From contig DKNF01000168.1 in assembly GCA_002470165.1 (NCBI GenBank), forward strand, positions 373 to 22,437: a DNA stretch of 22,065 nucleotides. The letters are read 5' to 3'. Position numbers and translations under genes: made by a program. The notes beneath the pieces were generated by a model. That model was not told where the DNA came from. It ran no database searches and saw only the letters and a list, made by a program, of their open reading frames with translations. Shown piece after piece: positions 7,138 to 14,009 of this stretch (its first letter is position 1; the number at the start of each line of letters is the position of its first letter). The stretch is from Betaproteobacteria bacterium UBA7395 (lineage in GTDB: Bacteria; Pseudomonadota; Gammaproteobacteria; Burkholderiales; Rhodocyclaceae).

Positions 7138-8550
7138 TTAATCCTCCAGAACCCAGGTGTCCTTGGTACCGCCGCCCTGCGACGAATTGACGACGAGCGA
7201 ACCCTTGGTCAGGGCGACGCGGGTCAGCCCGCCGGGCACCATGTTCACGCACTTGCCCGACGACAGCACGAAGGGGCGCAGATCGAGGTGGCGCGGCGCA
7301 ATGCCTTCCTCGACGAAGGTCGGACAGTTGGACAAGGCCAGCGTCGGCTGGGCGATGTAACCGTCCGGCTTGGCCAGCAGCAACTGGCGGAATTTCTCGA
7401 TCTGTTCCTTGGTCGAGGCCGGACCGACCAGCATGCCGTAACCGCCGGCGCCGTGCACTTCCTTGACCACCAGTTCGCCCAGGTGATCGAGCACGTAGGC
7501 CAGATCGTCCTTCTTGCGGCACATGTAGGTCGGCACGTTGTTGAGGATCGGCTCCTCACCGAGGTAGAAACGGATCATGTCCGGCACGTAGGGGTAGATC
7601 GACTTGTCGTCGGCGACGCCGGTGCCGATGGCGTTCGACAGGGTGACGTTGCCGGCCTGGTAGGCCTTGAGGATGCCGGGCACGCCGAGCGCCGAATCGG
7701 CGCGGAAAGCCAGCGGATCGAGGAAGTCGTCGTCGATCCGGCGATAGATCACGTCGACGCGCTGCGGCCCCTGCGTCGTACGCATGTACACCGTGTCGTC
7801 CTTGACGAAGAGATCGCGGCCCTCGACCAGTTCGACGCCCATCTGCTGAGCCAGGAAGCTGTGTTCGAAATAAGCGCTGTTGTAGGCGCCCGGCGTCAGC
7901 ACGACTACGGTCGGATCGGCGATGCCCTGCGGCGCGACAGCGCGCAGCTTTTCCAGCAGCATGTCCGGGTAATGCTGGACCGGCGCCACCTTGTGCCGGG
8001 CAAACAGTTCCGGGAACAGGCGCATCATCATCTTGCGGTCTTCGAGCATGTACGACACACCTGACGGCACGCGCAGGTTGTCTTCGAGCACGTAGAACTC
8101 GCCGGCGCCGGCGCGGACCAGGTCGACCCCGGCGATATGGGCATAGATGCCGGCCGGCACGTCGACACCCTTCATCACCGCGCGATACTGGGCGTTGTCC
8201 AGCACCTGCTCGGCCGGGACCTTGCCCGCCTTGAGGATTTCCTGGTCGTGGTAGATGTCCCACAGGAACATGTTCAGCGCCTTGACCCGCTGGCGCATCC
8301 CGCGTTCCATCGCCTTCCATTCCTTCGAGGGAATGATGCGCGGAATGATGTCGAAGGGAATCAGGCGCTCCTTGCCGGCTTCCTCGCCATAGACGGCGAA
8401 GGTGATGCCGACCCGGTGGAAGGCCAGATCGGCTTCGGCGCGCTTGCGCTCGATGCGTTCGGGCGGCGTCCCCTTCAACCACGTTTCGTAGTGCTTGTAG
8501 TGCTCCCGGACGCCACCGTCGGCGTCGTACATCTCGTTATAGAAGTTCAT
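7138..8550 (-). CDS. Circularly permuted type 2 ATP-grasp protein (COG2308)
   Basis: A 470-residue predicted cytoplasmic ligase, usual length for COG2308 (DUF404/DUF407). Conserved blocks are VLEDNLRVPSGVSYML (154-169), LTPGAYNSAYFEHSFLA (218-234), VIYRRIDDDFLDP (267-279), NAIGTGVADDKSIYPYVPD (306-324) and VVKEVHGAGGYGM (361-373). The Lys and Glu of the last block and the Glu-Asp-Asn of the first are likely ATP/metal contacts, by family analogy. ATP-grasp enzymes activate a carboxylate as acyl phosphate and join it to an amine; the substrates for this subfamily are unknown. The alpha-E gene follows by 2 nt. The transglutaminase and proteasome-like peptidase genes often found with this pair are not downstream, because a convergent transporter ends the unit. 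Upstream lie a sigma-54-type promoter and NtrC-like sites. Confidence 0.94.
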   Translation of the reverse strand: MNFYNEMYDADGGVREHYKHYETWLKGTPPERIERKRAEADLAFHRVGITFAVYGEEAGKERLIPFDIIPRIIPSKEWKAMERGMRQRVKALNMFLWDIYHDQEILKAGKVPAEQVLDNAQYRAVMKGVDVPAGIYAHIAGVDLVRAGAGEFYVLEDNLRVPSGVSYMLEDRKMMMRLFPELFARHKVAPVQHYPDMLLEKLRAVAPQGIADPTVVVLTPGAYNSAYFEHSFLAQQMGVELVEGRDLFVKDDTVYMRTTQGPQRVDVIYRRIDDDFLDPLAFRADSALGVPGILKAYQAGNVTLSNAIGTGVADDKSIYPYVPDMIRFYLGEEPILNNVPTYMCRKKDDLAYVLDHLGELVVKEVHGAGGYGMLVGPASTKEQIEKFRQLLLAKPDGYIAQPTLALSNCPTFVEEGIAPRHLDLRPFVLSSGKCVNMVPGGLTRVALTKGSLVVNSSQGGGTKDTWVLED

Positions 8551-8588
8551 GTCCGACTCTTTTATGAGGATGCTCTCGTTTTCAATTC

Positions 8589-8604
8589 AGCAGAAACCGT
8601 GCCA
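8589..8604 (-). promoter_or_regulatory. Sigma-54 (RpoN) promoter of the ATP-grasp/alpha-E operon
   Basis: Read on the minus strand the sequence is TGGCACG-GTTT-CTGCT, against the RpoN consensus TGGCACG-N4-TTGCW: only the first T of the -12 block differs, and the invariant GG (-24) and GC (-12) have exactly the required spacing. Transcription would start near 8578, giving a leader of about 28 nt before ATG 8550. No competing sigma-70 promoter is evident. Sigma-54 promoters need an activator bound upstream, and fitting sites are present at 8658-8690. Confidence 0.8.
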
Positions 8605-8657
8605 CGACTTAAAACCCCATTGAAACAGCGGATTAGGAAATCTCCGGGAATATGCAC

Positions 8658-8672
8658 GCCCCATACTGGTGC
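8658..8672 (-). promoter_or_regulatory. NtrC-like enhancer site, promoter-proximal
   Basis: The minus strand reads GCACCA-GTA-TGGGGC, one mismatch from the NtrC dyad GCACCA-N3-TGGTGC. Its centre is about 87 bp upstream of the predicted start of transcription, a normal distance for an NtrC enhancer. Confidence 0.68.
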
Positions 8673-8675
8673 GAA

Positions 8676-8690
8676 GAAACAACATGGTGC
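8676..8690 (-). promoter_or_regulatory. NtrC-like enhancer site, promoter-distal
   Basis: The plus strand reads GAAACAACATGGTGC. This differs at two positions from the dyad as I remember it upstream of enterobacterial glnA (GCACCAACATGGTGC). It is centred 18 bp from the other site, so dimers could bind side by side. Its strong half-site is part of the perfect palindrome TGGTGCGCACCA (8685-8696). Confidence 0.62.
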
Positions 8691-8698
8691 GCACCAAT

Positions 8699-8731
8699 AA
8701 AAAAACCGCCGGATTGCTCCGGCGGTTTTTT
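8699..8731 (-). terminator. Intrinsic terminator of the thiolase unit (bidirectional shape)
   Basis: A perfect 8-bp stem, CCGCCGGA (8706-8713) and TCCGGCGG (8718-8725), closes a 4-nt loop and is flanked by A7 (8699-8705) and T6 (8726-8731). On the minus strand it lies 19 nt beyond the thiolase stop and is followed by a T7 run, a textbook Rho-independent terminator. It also shields the neighbouring sigma-54 control region from read-through. Confidence 0.93.
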
Positions 8732-8749
8732 GGCGAAGAACGCAAAGAA

Positions 8750-9931
8750 TCAGGCGCGCTCAAGGATCACTGCGATGCCCTGACCACCGCCGATACACAT
8801 GGTGACCAGTGCGTACTTGCCGGCGACGCGTTCCAGTTCGTACAGCGCCTTGGTGGCGATGAAGGCACCGGAACAGCCGACCGGGTGACCGAGGGCGATG
8901 GCGCCGCCGTTCGGGTTGGTCTTGGCCGGGTCGAGGCCGAGCACCTTGGACACCGACAGGGCTTGCGCGGCGAAGGCTTCGTTCGATTCGATGACGTCCA
9001 TCTGGTCCAGCGTCAGGCCGGCCTTCTTGAGCGCCAGCTTGGTCGCCGGGATCGGGCCTTCGCCCATGATGTCGTTCGGCACGCCGGCAACGGCGTAACC
9101 GGCGATGCGGGCCCGCGCCTTGTAACCGGCCTTGGCGGCGACATCGGCAGCGGCCAGCACGAAGAAGGCCGCGCCGTCGTTGATGCCGGAGGCATTACCG
9201 GCGGTGACCGTACCGTCCTTCTTGAACGCCGGCTTCATCTTGGCCAGGGTTTCCATCGTGGTGCCACGCTTGATGTATTCGTCGGCATCGAAAACCACTT
9301 CACCCTTCTTGGTCTGCTTGACGATGGGGACGATCTGCGACTGGAAGTAGCCGGCATCCTGGGCGGCCGCGGCACGGCGCTGCGATTCGACGGCGAAGGC
9401 ATCCTGCTCTTCGCGGCTGATGCCGTGCTTGGCAGCCAGGTTTTCGGCGGTGATGCCCATGTGGCCGACGCCGAACGGGTCGGTCAGGACGGCAACCATC
9501 GAGTCGATCGCCTTGGTGTCGCCCATGCGCGCACCGGAGCGCAGCGCCGGCAGCAGGTAAGCGGCCTTGGACATGACTTCGACACCGCCGCCGATACCGT
9601 AGTCGGCATCGTTCAGCATGATGTTCTGGGCGGTGGTGACGATGCCCTGCAGGCCGGAGGCGCACAGGCGGGAAACCTGCATGGACACCGACTCCATCGG
9701 CAGGCCGGCCTGGATCGAGGCAACGCGCGAAGCGTAGGCATAACGGGAATCGGTCGGCATCGTGGTGCCTACCGTGACGTAATTGATCTGCTGGGGATCG
9801 ACGCCGGAGCGGGCAATCGCTTCCTTCATCACGATACCGGCCAGTTCGCTGGTATCGAAGTCAGCCAGGGAGCCGCCAAAGGAACCGATGGGGGAACGGA
9901 CCGCGCTCAGAACGACAACTTCTCTGCTCAT
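8750..9931 (-). CDS. Acetyl-CoA C-acyltransferase (thiolase)
   Basis: A 393-residue thiolase, full family length. The catalytic residues are in place: nucleophile Cys90 in SRLCASGLQ, His349 in ALGHPVG, Cys379 in MCIGGGQG, and the NEAFA motif. It either condenses two acyl-CoA (first step of polyhydroxybutyrate or acetoacetyl-CoA synthesis) or cleaves 3-ketoacyl-CoA. The N-terminal sequence resembles biosynthetic thiolases of the BktB/PhaA group, but chain-length specificity cannot be read from the sequence, so no symbol is given. A strong Shine-Dalgarno (AAGAGGAG on the minus strand, at 9939-9946) precedes ATG 9931. The gene is 25 nt behind the CobD-like gene and ends at a strong intrinsic terminator. 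No hydroxyacyl-CoA dehydrogenase or PHA synthase gene is adjacent. Confidence 0.95.
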   Translation of the reverse strand: MSREVVVLSAVRSPIGSFGGSLADFDTSELAGIVMKEAIARSGVDPQQINYVTVGTTMPTDSRYAYASRVASIQAGLPMESVSMQVSRLCASGLQGIVTTAQNIMLNDADYGIGGGVEVMSKAAYLLPALRSGARMGDTKAIDSMVAVLTDPFGVGHMGITAENLAAKHGISREEQDAFAVESQRRAAAAQDAGYFQSQIVPIVKQTKKGEVVFDADEYIKRGTTMETLAKMKPAFKKDGTVTAGNASGINDGAAFFVLAAADVAAKAGYKARARIAGYAVAGVPNDIMGEGPIPATKLALKKAGLTLDQMDVIESNEAFAAQALSVSKVLGLDPAKTNPNGGAIALGHPVGCSGAFIATKALYELERVAGKYALVTMCIGGGQGIAVILERA

Positions 9932-9956
9932 GTAGAACTCCTCTTAAAAATTATTT

Positions 9957-10880
9957 TCAGCCCGCCAGACTGGCAAGCCCCAACAAAAAGAGCAACAACA
10001 TCCATAGCACTGTGGCGCGCCAGACCAGGCCGACGGCACTTTGCATGAAATCCACATCGGCCGGATCACCGATCCCGAGTTCGGCCCGGTCGGAAACCTC
10101 GCCTTCGTCGATCACCGAACCACCCAACTGCACGCCCAGGGCACCCGCACCGCTGGCCAGCACGATACCGAGATCGCGGTCCGGCCACAGCGCCGGCTGG
10201 GTTCGCCAGCAATGCACCGCATCCTCGAAATCGCCGACGACGGCGAATGCCGCGGCCGTAGTCCGCAACGGCAGCCAGTCGATGATCGCGAAAGCCTGCC
10301 GGGAGAATATCGGAAATTCATTATGCGCCGTCGGGGCATCGGCTGTCCAACGGTCCCGCACGATCAGCGCCAGTCGGTAGAGCAAGGCACCGCAGGGACC
10401 GGGCAGCAGAACGAACCACAGCAGCACGGCAAAGACATGGCGATGCGAGGCGCCGAGCGCGCCCTCGATGGACAGCCGGGAAACATCGCGGGCACTCAGC
10501 CCCTGGGTGGCGATGCCCTGCCAATCGGCGAGCAACTGACGCGCCCGCTCCAGATCGCCGAGACGCAGCGCCAGCTGGATCTCCGTGTAATGGTGGCTGA
10601 ACTGGCGAAAACCCATGGTCAGATAGAGGACGCCCACGTTGAGCAGCCAGCCGAGCAGGGGATTCAGCGAATAGAGCAGGACATAGAGCAGACCGAGCAG
10701 GACCACCGGCAGGGCGACGGCGATCAACCAGGCGGCCAGGCCATGGTGGCGACCGCCGGCATTGAACTTCGACTCGACGAAGCCGGCCCACAAGCCCAGC
10801 GGCTCGGCGACGATGCGGCGATAGTCCAGCGGCTTGAATTGCTCGATCAGGAAGACGGCGATCAACGAAAAAAGACTCAT
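9957..10880 (-). CDS. CobD/CbiB-family membrane protein
   Basis: A 307-residue inner-membrane protein of the CobD/CbiB (AmpE-related) family. Hydrophobic segments are at about 1-13, 49-70, 75-90, 148-170 and 286-305. The segment WPDRDLGIVLASGAGALGVQLGG near residues 233-256 resembles the conserved C-terminal region of CbiB, which attaches aminopropanol to adenosylcobyric acid. However, no other cobalamin gene is nearby, and in betaproteobacteria a CobD-like gene commonly sits next to a Nudix gene rather than in a cobalamin cluster, so a role in B12 synthesis should not be assumed. It lies 45 nt after the Nudix gene, in the same direction, and 25 nt before the thiolase. No strong Shine-Dalgarno is seen. 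Confidence 0.82.
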   Translation of the reverse strand: MSLFSLIAVFLIEQFKPLDYRRIVAEPLGLWAGFVESKFNAGGRHHGLAAWLIAVALPVVLLGLLYVLLYSLNPLLGWLLNVGVLYLTMGFRQFSHHYTEIQLALRLGDLERARQLLADWQGIATQGLSARDVSRLSIEGALGASHRHVFAVLLWFVLLPGPCGALLYRLALIVRDRWTADAPTAHNEFPIFSRQAFAIIDWLPLRTTAAAFAVVGDFEDAVHCWRTQPALWPDRDLGIVLASGAGALGVQLGGSVIDEGEVSDRAELGIGDPADVDFMQSAVGLVWRATVLWMLLLFLLGLASLAG

Positions 10881-10925
10881 GGGCGGTGTATTACCCTGCG
10901 CAGCGGTTTGTTCCAGGCCAAGGCA

Positions 10926-11516
10926 TCAAGATACCACAAGCCTTTCGGTCAGCGAGCGGATCATGCCGGCCGTCGCCCCCCAGATGAAATGATCGCCGTA
11001 GGGCATTGCATAATAATGACGCAAGGCACCGCGCAGATGGACCGAATGGCGCTGGTGATTGGCCTCGTCGAGCAGGAAGGCCAGCGGCACCTCGAACACC
11101 TCGGCCACTTCGAAAGGATCGGGGGTCAGCGAGAACGGCGGTGTCACCAGACCGACCACGGGCACCACGCAAAAACCGGTACCGGTGCGGTATTCCGGCA
11201 GGTAGCCGAGGATATCGACGTGGCGGCGCGCCAACCCGATTTCCTCCTCAGTCTCGCGCAAGGCCGTCTCCAGCGGCGAAGCATCCCCGGCCTCGACCCG
11301 GCCGCCGGGGAAACTCACCTGCCCGGCATGATCGCGCAGGTGCGCGGTGCGCTCGGTCAGCAGCACGGTGAAACCCGGCTCGCGCCGGACGATGGGAAAA
11401 AGGACGGCAGCCGGCGTCAGTTCGCTGCTGCGGGCGCCATCCTCGATCACTTCCTCGCCTGCTGCCGGCGCCGGCAACAGACTGCGGCGCAAACGTGCCA
11501 GTTCGCCTTCGGTCAA
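10926..11516 (-). CDS. Nudix hydrolase, CoA pyrophosphatase (NudL) type
   Basis: A 196-residue Nudix protein. The NudL/UPF0035 signature (LLTER...LRDHAGQVSFPGG) is at 52-72, followed directly by the Nudix helix with RETEEEIGL (87-95), which supplies the metal-binding glutamates. NudL enzymes cleave CoA or oxidised CoA to 3',5'-ADP and phosphopantetheine. The start is a TTG at 11516 that overlaps the preceding stop in the form TTGA. An AGGAAGGA at 11525-11532 (minus strand), 8 nt before it, supports this unusual codon, and the sequence MTEGELARLRRSLL fits the family N-terminus. Overlap implies translational coupling to the 84-residue gene upstream. The downstream thiolase also handles CoA esters, but a functional link is only suggestive. 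Confidence 0.92.
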   Translation of the reverse strand: MTEGELARLRRSLLPAPAAGEEVIEDGARSSELTPAAVLFPIVRREPGFTVLLTERTAHLRDHAGQVSFPGGRVEAGDASPLETALRETEEEIGLARRHVDILGYLPEYRTGTGFCVVPVVGLVTPPFSLTPDPFEVAEVFEVPLAFLLDEANHQRHSVHLRGALRHYYAMPYGDHFIWGATAGMIRSLTERLVVS

Positions 11517-11767
11517 GCCACCGGTCCTTCCTCGATTTCCGCATGCACGGCGTTCAGCGCATCCTGCAATGTTTCTTCCGGCAGTCCGTTGACCGCCGTG
11601 GCCACCATATCGGCCGCCTCGACCGCGCCCACCGGCAGGCGCTTGCTGTCGAGCGAGGCGATCAGCGCGGCGCTGGCGCCAACCACGCGCAACAGCGACT
11701 GCCGCTCGCGCATCAACATCTCCAGCTCGGTACGCAAGAGCGCGATTTCCTGATCCTTTTGCGGCAT
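11513..11767 (-). CDS. Small conserved hypothetical protein with N-terminal coiled coil, 84 aa
   Basis: I do not recognise a named family. Residues 3-28 (QKDQEIALLRTELEMLMRER...) have regular leucine spacing and alternating charges, suggesting a short coiled coil and hence dimerisation. The rest is Ala/Val-rich and helical, ending acidic (AEIEEGPVA). There is no signal peptide or membrane segment. A good Shine-Dalgarno (AGGAG within TAGGAGAGAG on the minus strand) precedes ATG 11767. The gene is 10 nt behind the protease gene and its TGA overlaps the TTG start of the Nudix gene, so it is certainly part of this operon. Real coding status is well supported by spacing and ribosome site; function is unknown. 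Confidence 0.75.
   Translation of the reverse strand: MPQKDQEIALLRTELEMLMRERQSLLRVVGASAALIASLDSKRLPVGAVEAADMVATAVNGLPEETLQDALNAVHAEIEEGPVA
11525..11532 (-). promoter_or_regulatory. Ribosome binding site supporting the TTG start of the Nudix gene
   Basis: AGGAAGGA on the minus strand, 8 nt before TTG 11516-11514. It lies inside the coding end of the upstream gene. Confidence 0.6.
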
Positions 11768-11777
11768 ATTCTCTCTC

Positions 11778-12452
11778 CTAAAAGCGCTTTTTCAGCGTCA
11801 TCGTGCTGCCGTCACGCTGCATTTCCATGCGGTTGAGCACGCTCATTCCCAGCAGCGCGATCGGCAGATCGGTCTGGTGGATCACCGCATCGACCTGATG
11901 CAGCGTCATGCCGCCGATGCGCACATTATCGAGTTGCACCTTGCTGACCATGACCTGGCCGTTCGCGGTTTGCGAAATGCCTTTCTGGCCACGGTTGAAA
12001 TCCAGTCCCATGCGCCGCGCATCGCTGGCGCCCAGGGAAATCATGCTGGCCCCGGTATCGACCAGGAAACGCACCGACACACCGTTGATCGTCCCGGTCG
12101 TGAAAAAATGTCCCTGCCCATCGGCCTGCAACACCAGACGGTCGGAATCGCTGCTGGCAGCGACACCGACCGCGTTCTGCCCGACCCGCAACGGACGCTT
12201 GCGGCCGTTGATCTCGACCACCACCTGCTCGCCCTGGACCGAAACGACCTTGACGCCATCGACCGTCGCCCCGGCAGGAACCGCGCGCGGCGCCCCGCCG
12301 TTGATCTTGAGCAGCGCCTTGCTGCCGATGATGCCGGCCAGGCCGACTTCCTGCGCGGCCAGCGCGGAGGACAGCAACAGACAAAACGCGGCGAGCGTAA
12401 AATGAACGCCCTTTCCCGCCAAGCGCAGCACAGCCATGAAACCGGTCGCCAT
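11778..12452 (-). CDS. Retropepsin-like aspartic protease, TIGR02281 (clan AA) family, exported
   Basis: A 224-residue periplasmic or membrane-released protein. A signal peptide covers residues 1-33 (hydrophobic core about 17-30, cleavage probably after ALA). The N-terminal half (34-110) is a beta-rich module that fits the amino-terminal region found in this family. The protease half contains the catalytic DTGAS (132-136) in the context FLVDTGASMISLG and the second conserved block LLGMSVLNR (200-208). Like retroviral proteases the unit has one DTG and must dimerise to be active. ATG 12452 is preferred over ATG 12437 because GGGGAG (12462-12467, minus strand) lies 9 nt before it. With this start the coding region overlaps the divergent amidotransferase gene by 17 bp. 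Substrate unknown. Confidence 0.88.
   Translation of the reverse strand: MATGFMAVLRLAGKGVHFTLAAFCLLLSSALAAQEVGLAGIIGSKALLKINGGAPRAVPAGATVDGVKVVSVQGEQVVVEINGRKRPLRVGQNAVGVAASSDSDRLVLQADGQGHFFTTGTINGVSVRFLVDTGASMISLGASDARRMGLDFNRGQKGISQTANGQVMVSKVQLDNVRIGGMTLHQVDAVIHQTDLPIALLGMSVLNRMEMQRDGSTMTLKKRF
12398..12403 (+). promoter_or_regulatory. Possible -10 element of the amidotransferase gene, inside the protease gene
   Basis: TAAAAT (5 of 6 matches) lies 32 nt before ATG 12436. The -35 region is poor. Because the two genes overlap head to head, any promoter for the + strand gene must lie within the protease coding region, and this is the best candidate seen. Confidence 0.28.
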
Positions 12453-13149
12453 CTTTCGTCACTCCCCTACCGAAGGTCCGGGCTATTTTGCCATATTCCT
12501 TGAGCAGCAAGGGATTCCATGGACATTGATCGCCATCGACGAGGGTGAAGCCGTCCCCGTCAGCGCCGAGGATTACGCCGGCCTGTGCTTCATGGGCGGG
12601 CCGATGAGCGTGAATGACCCACTGCCCTGGATCGCCCCGGTCTGCGCGCTGATCCGCGATGCGGTCGCCCGCGACATCCCGGTGATCGGTCACTGCCTGG
12701 GCGGCCAGCTGATCAGCAAGGCCCTGGGCGGTCAGGTGACCCGGAACCCGGTCAAGGAAATCGGCTGGGGCACGGCCGACGCGCAGGACGACGCAACAGC
12801 CCGCCACTGGCTGGGCGAACTGGCCGGCCGGACGGGCACGGTGTTCCAGTGGCACGGCGAAACCTTCAGCATTCCGCCCGGCGCCACCCGGCTGTTCGGC
12901 AATGCCTACTGCGCCAACCAGATGTACGTGCTCGGTCCGCACCTGGGCATGCAGTGCCATGTCGAGATGACGCCGGAAATGATCGCCACCTGGTGCGAGC
13001 AGTGGGCCGACGAGGCTCTCTCCGTAGCCGACCAGCCCAGCGCCCAGACGCCGGCCGAAATGCAGGCCGGCATTGCCGCCCAGCTGCCGGTGATGCGTCA
13101 GTTGTCGGAACAGCTCTACTCGGTCTGGATCAAGGGCCTGCGCCACTGA
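12436..13149 (+). CDS. Class I (type 1) glutamine amidotransferase
   Basis: A 237-residue cytoplasmic protein of the class I GATase family, annotated GMP synthase-like in many genomes. The nucleophile elbow GHCLGGQ places the catalytic Cys at 87. The His-x-Glu pair of the triad is H175 and E177 (in GMQCHVEMT). QWHGETF (138-144) is also a family motif. Such domains release ammonia from glutamine, or in stand-alone relatives hydrolyse gamma-glutamyl compounds. No synthetase domain is attached or adjacent, so the acceptor cannot be named. The start MKPVAIFRHS fits the first beta strand and cannot be moved downstream. It has no clear Shine-Dalgarno and overlaps the 5' end of the divergent protease gene by 17 bp. 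The next gene is convergent, with a shared hairpin between them. Confidence 0.92.
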   Translation: MKPVAIFRHSPTEGPGYFAIFLEQQGIPWTLIAIDEGEAVPVSAEDYAGLCFMGGPMSVNDPLPWIAPVCALIRDAVARDIPVIGHCLGGQLISKALGGQVTRNPVKEIGWGTADAQDDATARHWLGELAGRTGTVFQWHGETFSIPPGATRLFGNAYCANQMYVLGPHLGMQCHVEMTPEMIATWCEQWADEALSVADQPSAQTPAEMQAGIAAQLPVMRQLSEQLYSVWIKGLRH

Positions 13150-13152
13150 ATG

Positions 13153-13177
13153 AAAAAAGGCGGCCGCAGCCGCCTTT
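13153..13177. terminator. Hairpin terminator between convergent amidotransferase gene and yajQ
   Basis: A perfect 9-bp stem, AAAGGCGGC (13156-13164) and GCCGCCTTT (13169-13177), encloses the loop CGCA. On the minus strand it is followed by a run of six T (A6 at 13153-13158), making it a good intrinsic terminator for the long arg-yajQ operon, 21 nt after the yajQ stop. In the + direction the T-run is only three bases, so termination of the amidotransferase gene would be weaker. Confidence 0.85.
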
Positions 13178-13197
13178 CCTGACCGGTTTTCCGGCGA

Positions 13198-13692
13198 TCA
13201 ATCGCGGTAGTTGCCGTCCTTGATCGGGAAATCGGTGATTTTCGAGCGGACCAGCGCAATCGCTTCGCGCAGTTCGTCGATCTTCTTGCCCGAAACACGC
13301 ACCGCGTCGCCCTGGATCGAGGCTTGCGCCTTGAGCTTGGCGTCCTTGATCAGCTTGACGATCTTCTTCGCCAGCTCGCTGTCGATGCCGTCGCGGATCT
13401 TCAGTTCCTGCTTCGCCTTGTTGCCGGAAACGCTCTGCACCTTCTGCGGATCGAGCCGTTTGACGCTGTCCTTTTCCTTCTTTTCCAGTGCCGGGAAAAG
13501 CAGGTCCTTGATCTGGTCAAGCTGGAACTCGGAATCGCCCCACAAGGTGATCAGCTTGTCCTTCTCGTTCAACTCGACCTTGGCCGAGGTGCCCTTGAAG
13601 TCGTAGCGGTTGTCGATCTGGCGCGAGGTGACGTCGACGGCATTCTTCAACGCCACCATGTCCGCTTCGGAGGTGAAGTCAAAGCTCGGCAT
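13198..13692 (-). CDS. yajQ: YajQ family nucleotide-binding protein
   Basis: A 164-residue member of the YajQ (UPF0234) family, the same length as the E. coli protein. The start MPSFDFTSEADMVALKNAVD and the block RYDFKGTSAKVELNEKDK are diagnostic. YajQ has two ferredoxin-like domains. Homologues bind nucleotides or RNA, and one in Xanthomonas has been described as a cyclic di-GMP effector that works with a transcription factor; whether this one does so is not visible in the sequence. It is the last gene of the arginine operon, 5 nt after ppnP, and is followed by an intrinsic terminator. Confidence 0.95.
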   Translation of the reverse strand: MPSFDFTSEADMVALKNAVDVTSRQIDNRYDFKGTSAKVELNEKDKLITLWGDSEFQLDQIKDLLFPALEKKEKDSVKRLDPQKVQSVSGNKAKQELKIRDGIDSELAKKIVKLIKDAKLKAQASIQGDAVRVSGKKIDELREAIALVRSKITDFPIKDGNYRD

Positions 13693-13697
13693 GGTGA

Positions 13698-14009
13698 TTA
13701 CTCGAAGTGGCAGACGTAGTGGTAAGGCGCGTCGCAGGCGATCTCGAAGCTGGAATTGCCCGGCACGTTGAACGACTCGCCGGCGCCGTAGGTCTTCCAC
13801 TCGCTCTCGCCCTTGAGCTTGACGCGGCAGGCACCGCCGACGCCTTCCATGATTTCCGGCGCACCGGTGTTGAAGGTCAGCGACGACGGCAGGATCACGC
13901 CGACGGTCTTCTTGGTGCCATCGGCGAGGATGACGGTGTGGCTGACGCACTTGCCGTCGAAATAGACGTTGGCAGCCTTGACCACGGAAACGTTGTCGAA
14001 TTGAGACAT
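13698..14009 (-). CDS. ppnP: Pyrimidine/purine nucleoside phosphorylase PpnP
   Basis: A 103-residue single-domain cupin of the DUF1255/YaiE family, shown in E. coli to phosphorolyse a broad range of nucleosides to base and (deoxy)ribose 1-phosphate. Matching features are the start [20 protein letters not shown], the central [19 protein letters not shown], and the C-terminal [13 protein letters not shown] and YHYVCHF. The ATG overlaps the TGA of the DUF2788 gene by one base (TGATG), implying translational coupling, and yajQ follows after 5 nt. Its position in an arginine operon has no obvious metabolic reason. Confidence 0.95.
   Translation of the reverse strand: MSQFDNVSVVKAANVYFDGKCVSHTVILADGTKKTVGVILPSSLTFNTGAPEIMEGVGGACRVKLKGESEWKTYGAGESFNVPGNSSFEIACDAPYHYVCHFE

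Noticed and set aside
9948..9976. TTGCCA-N17-TAATTT just upstream of the thiolase gene
   Set aside because: Transcription would begin inside the ribosome binding site (9939-9946). The gene is more simply co-transcribed with the CobD-like gene 25 nt upstream.
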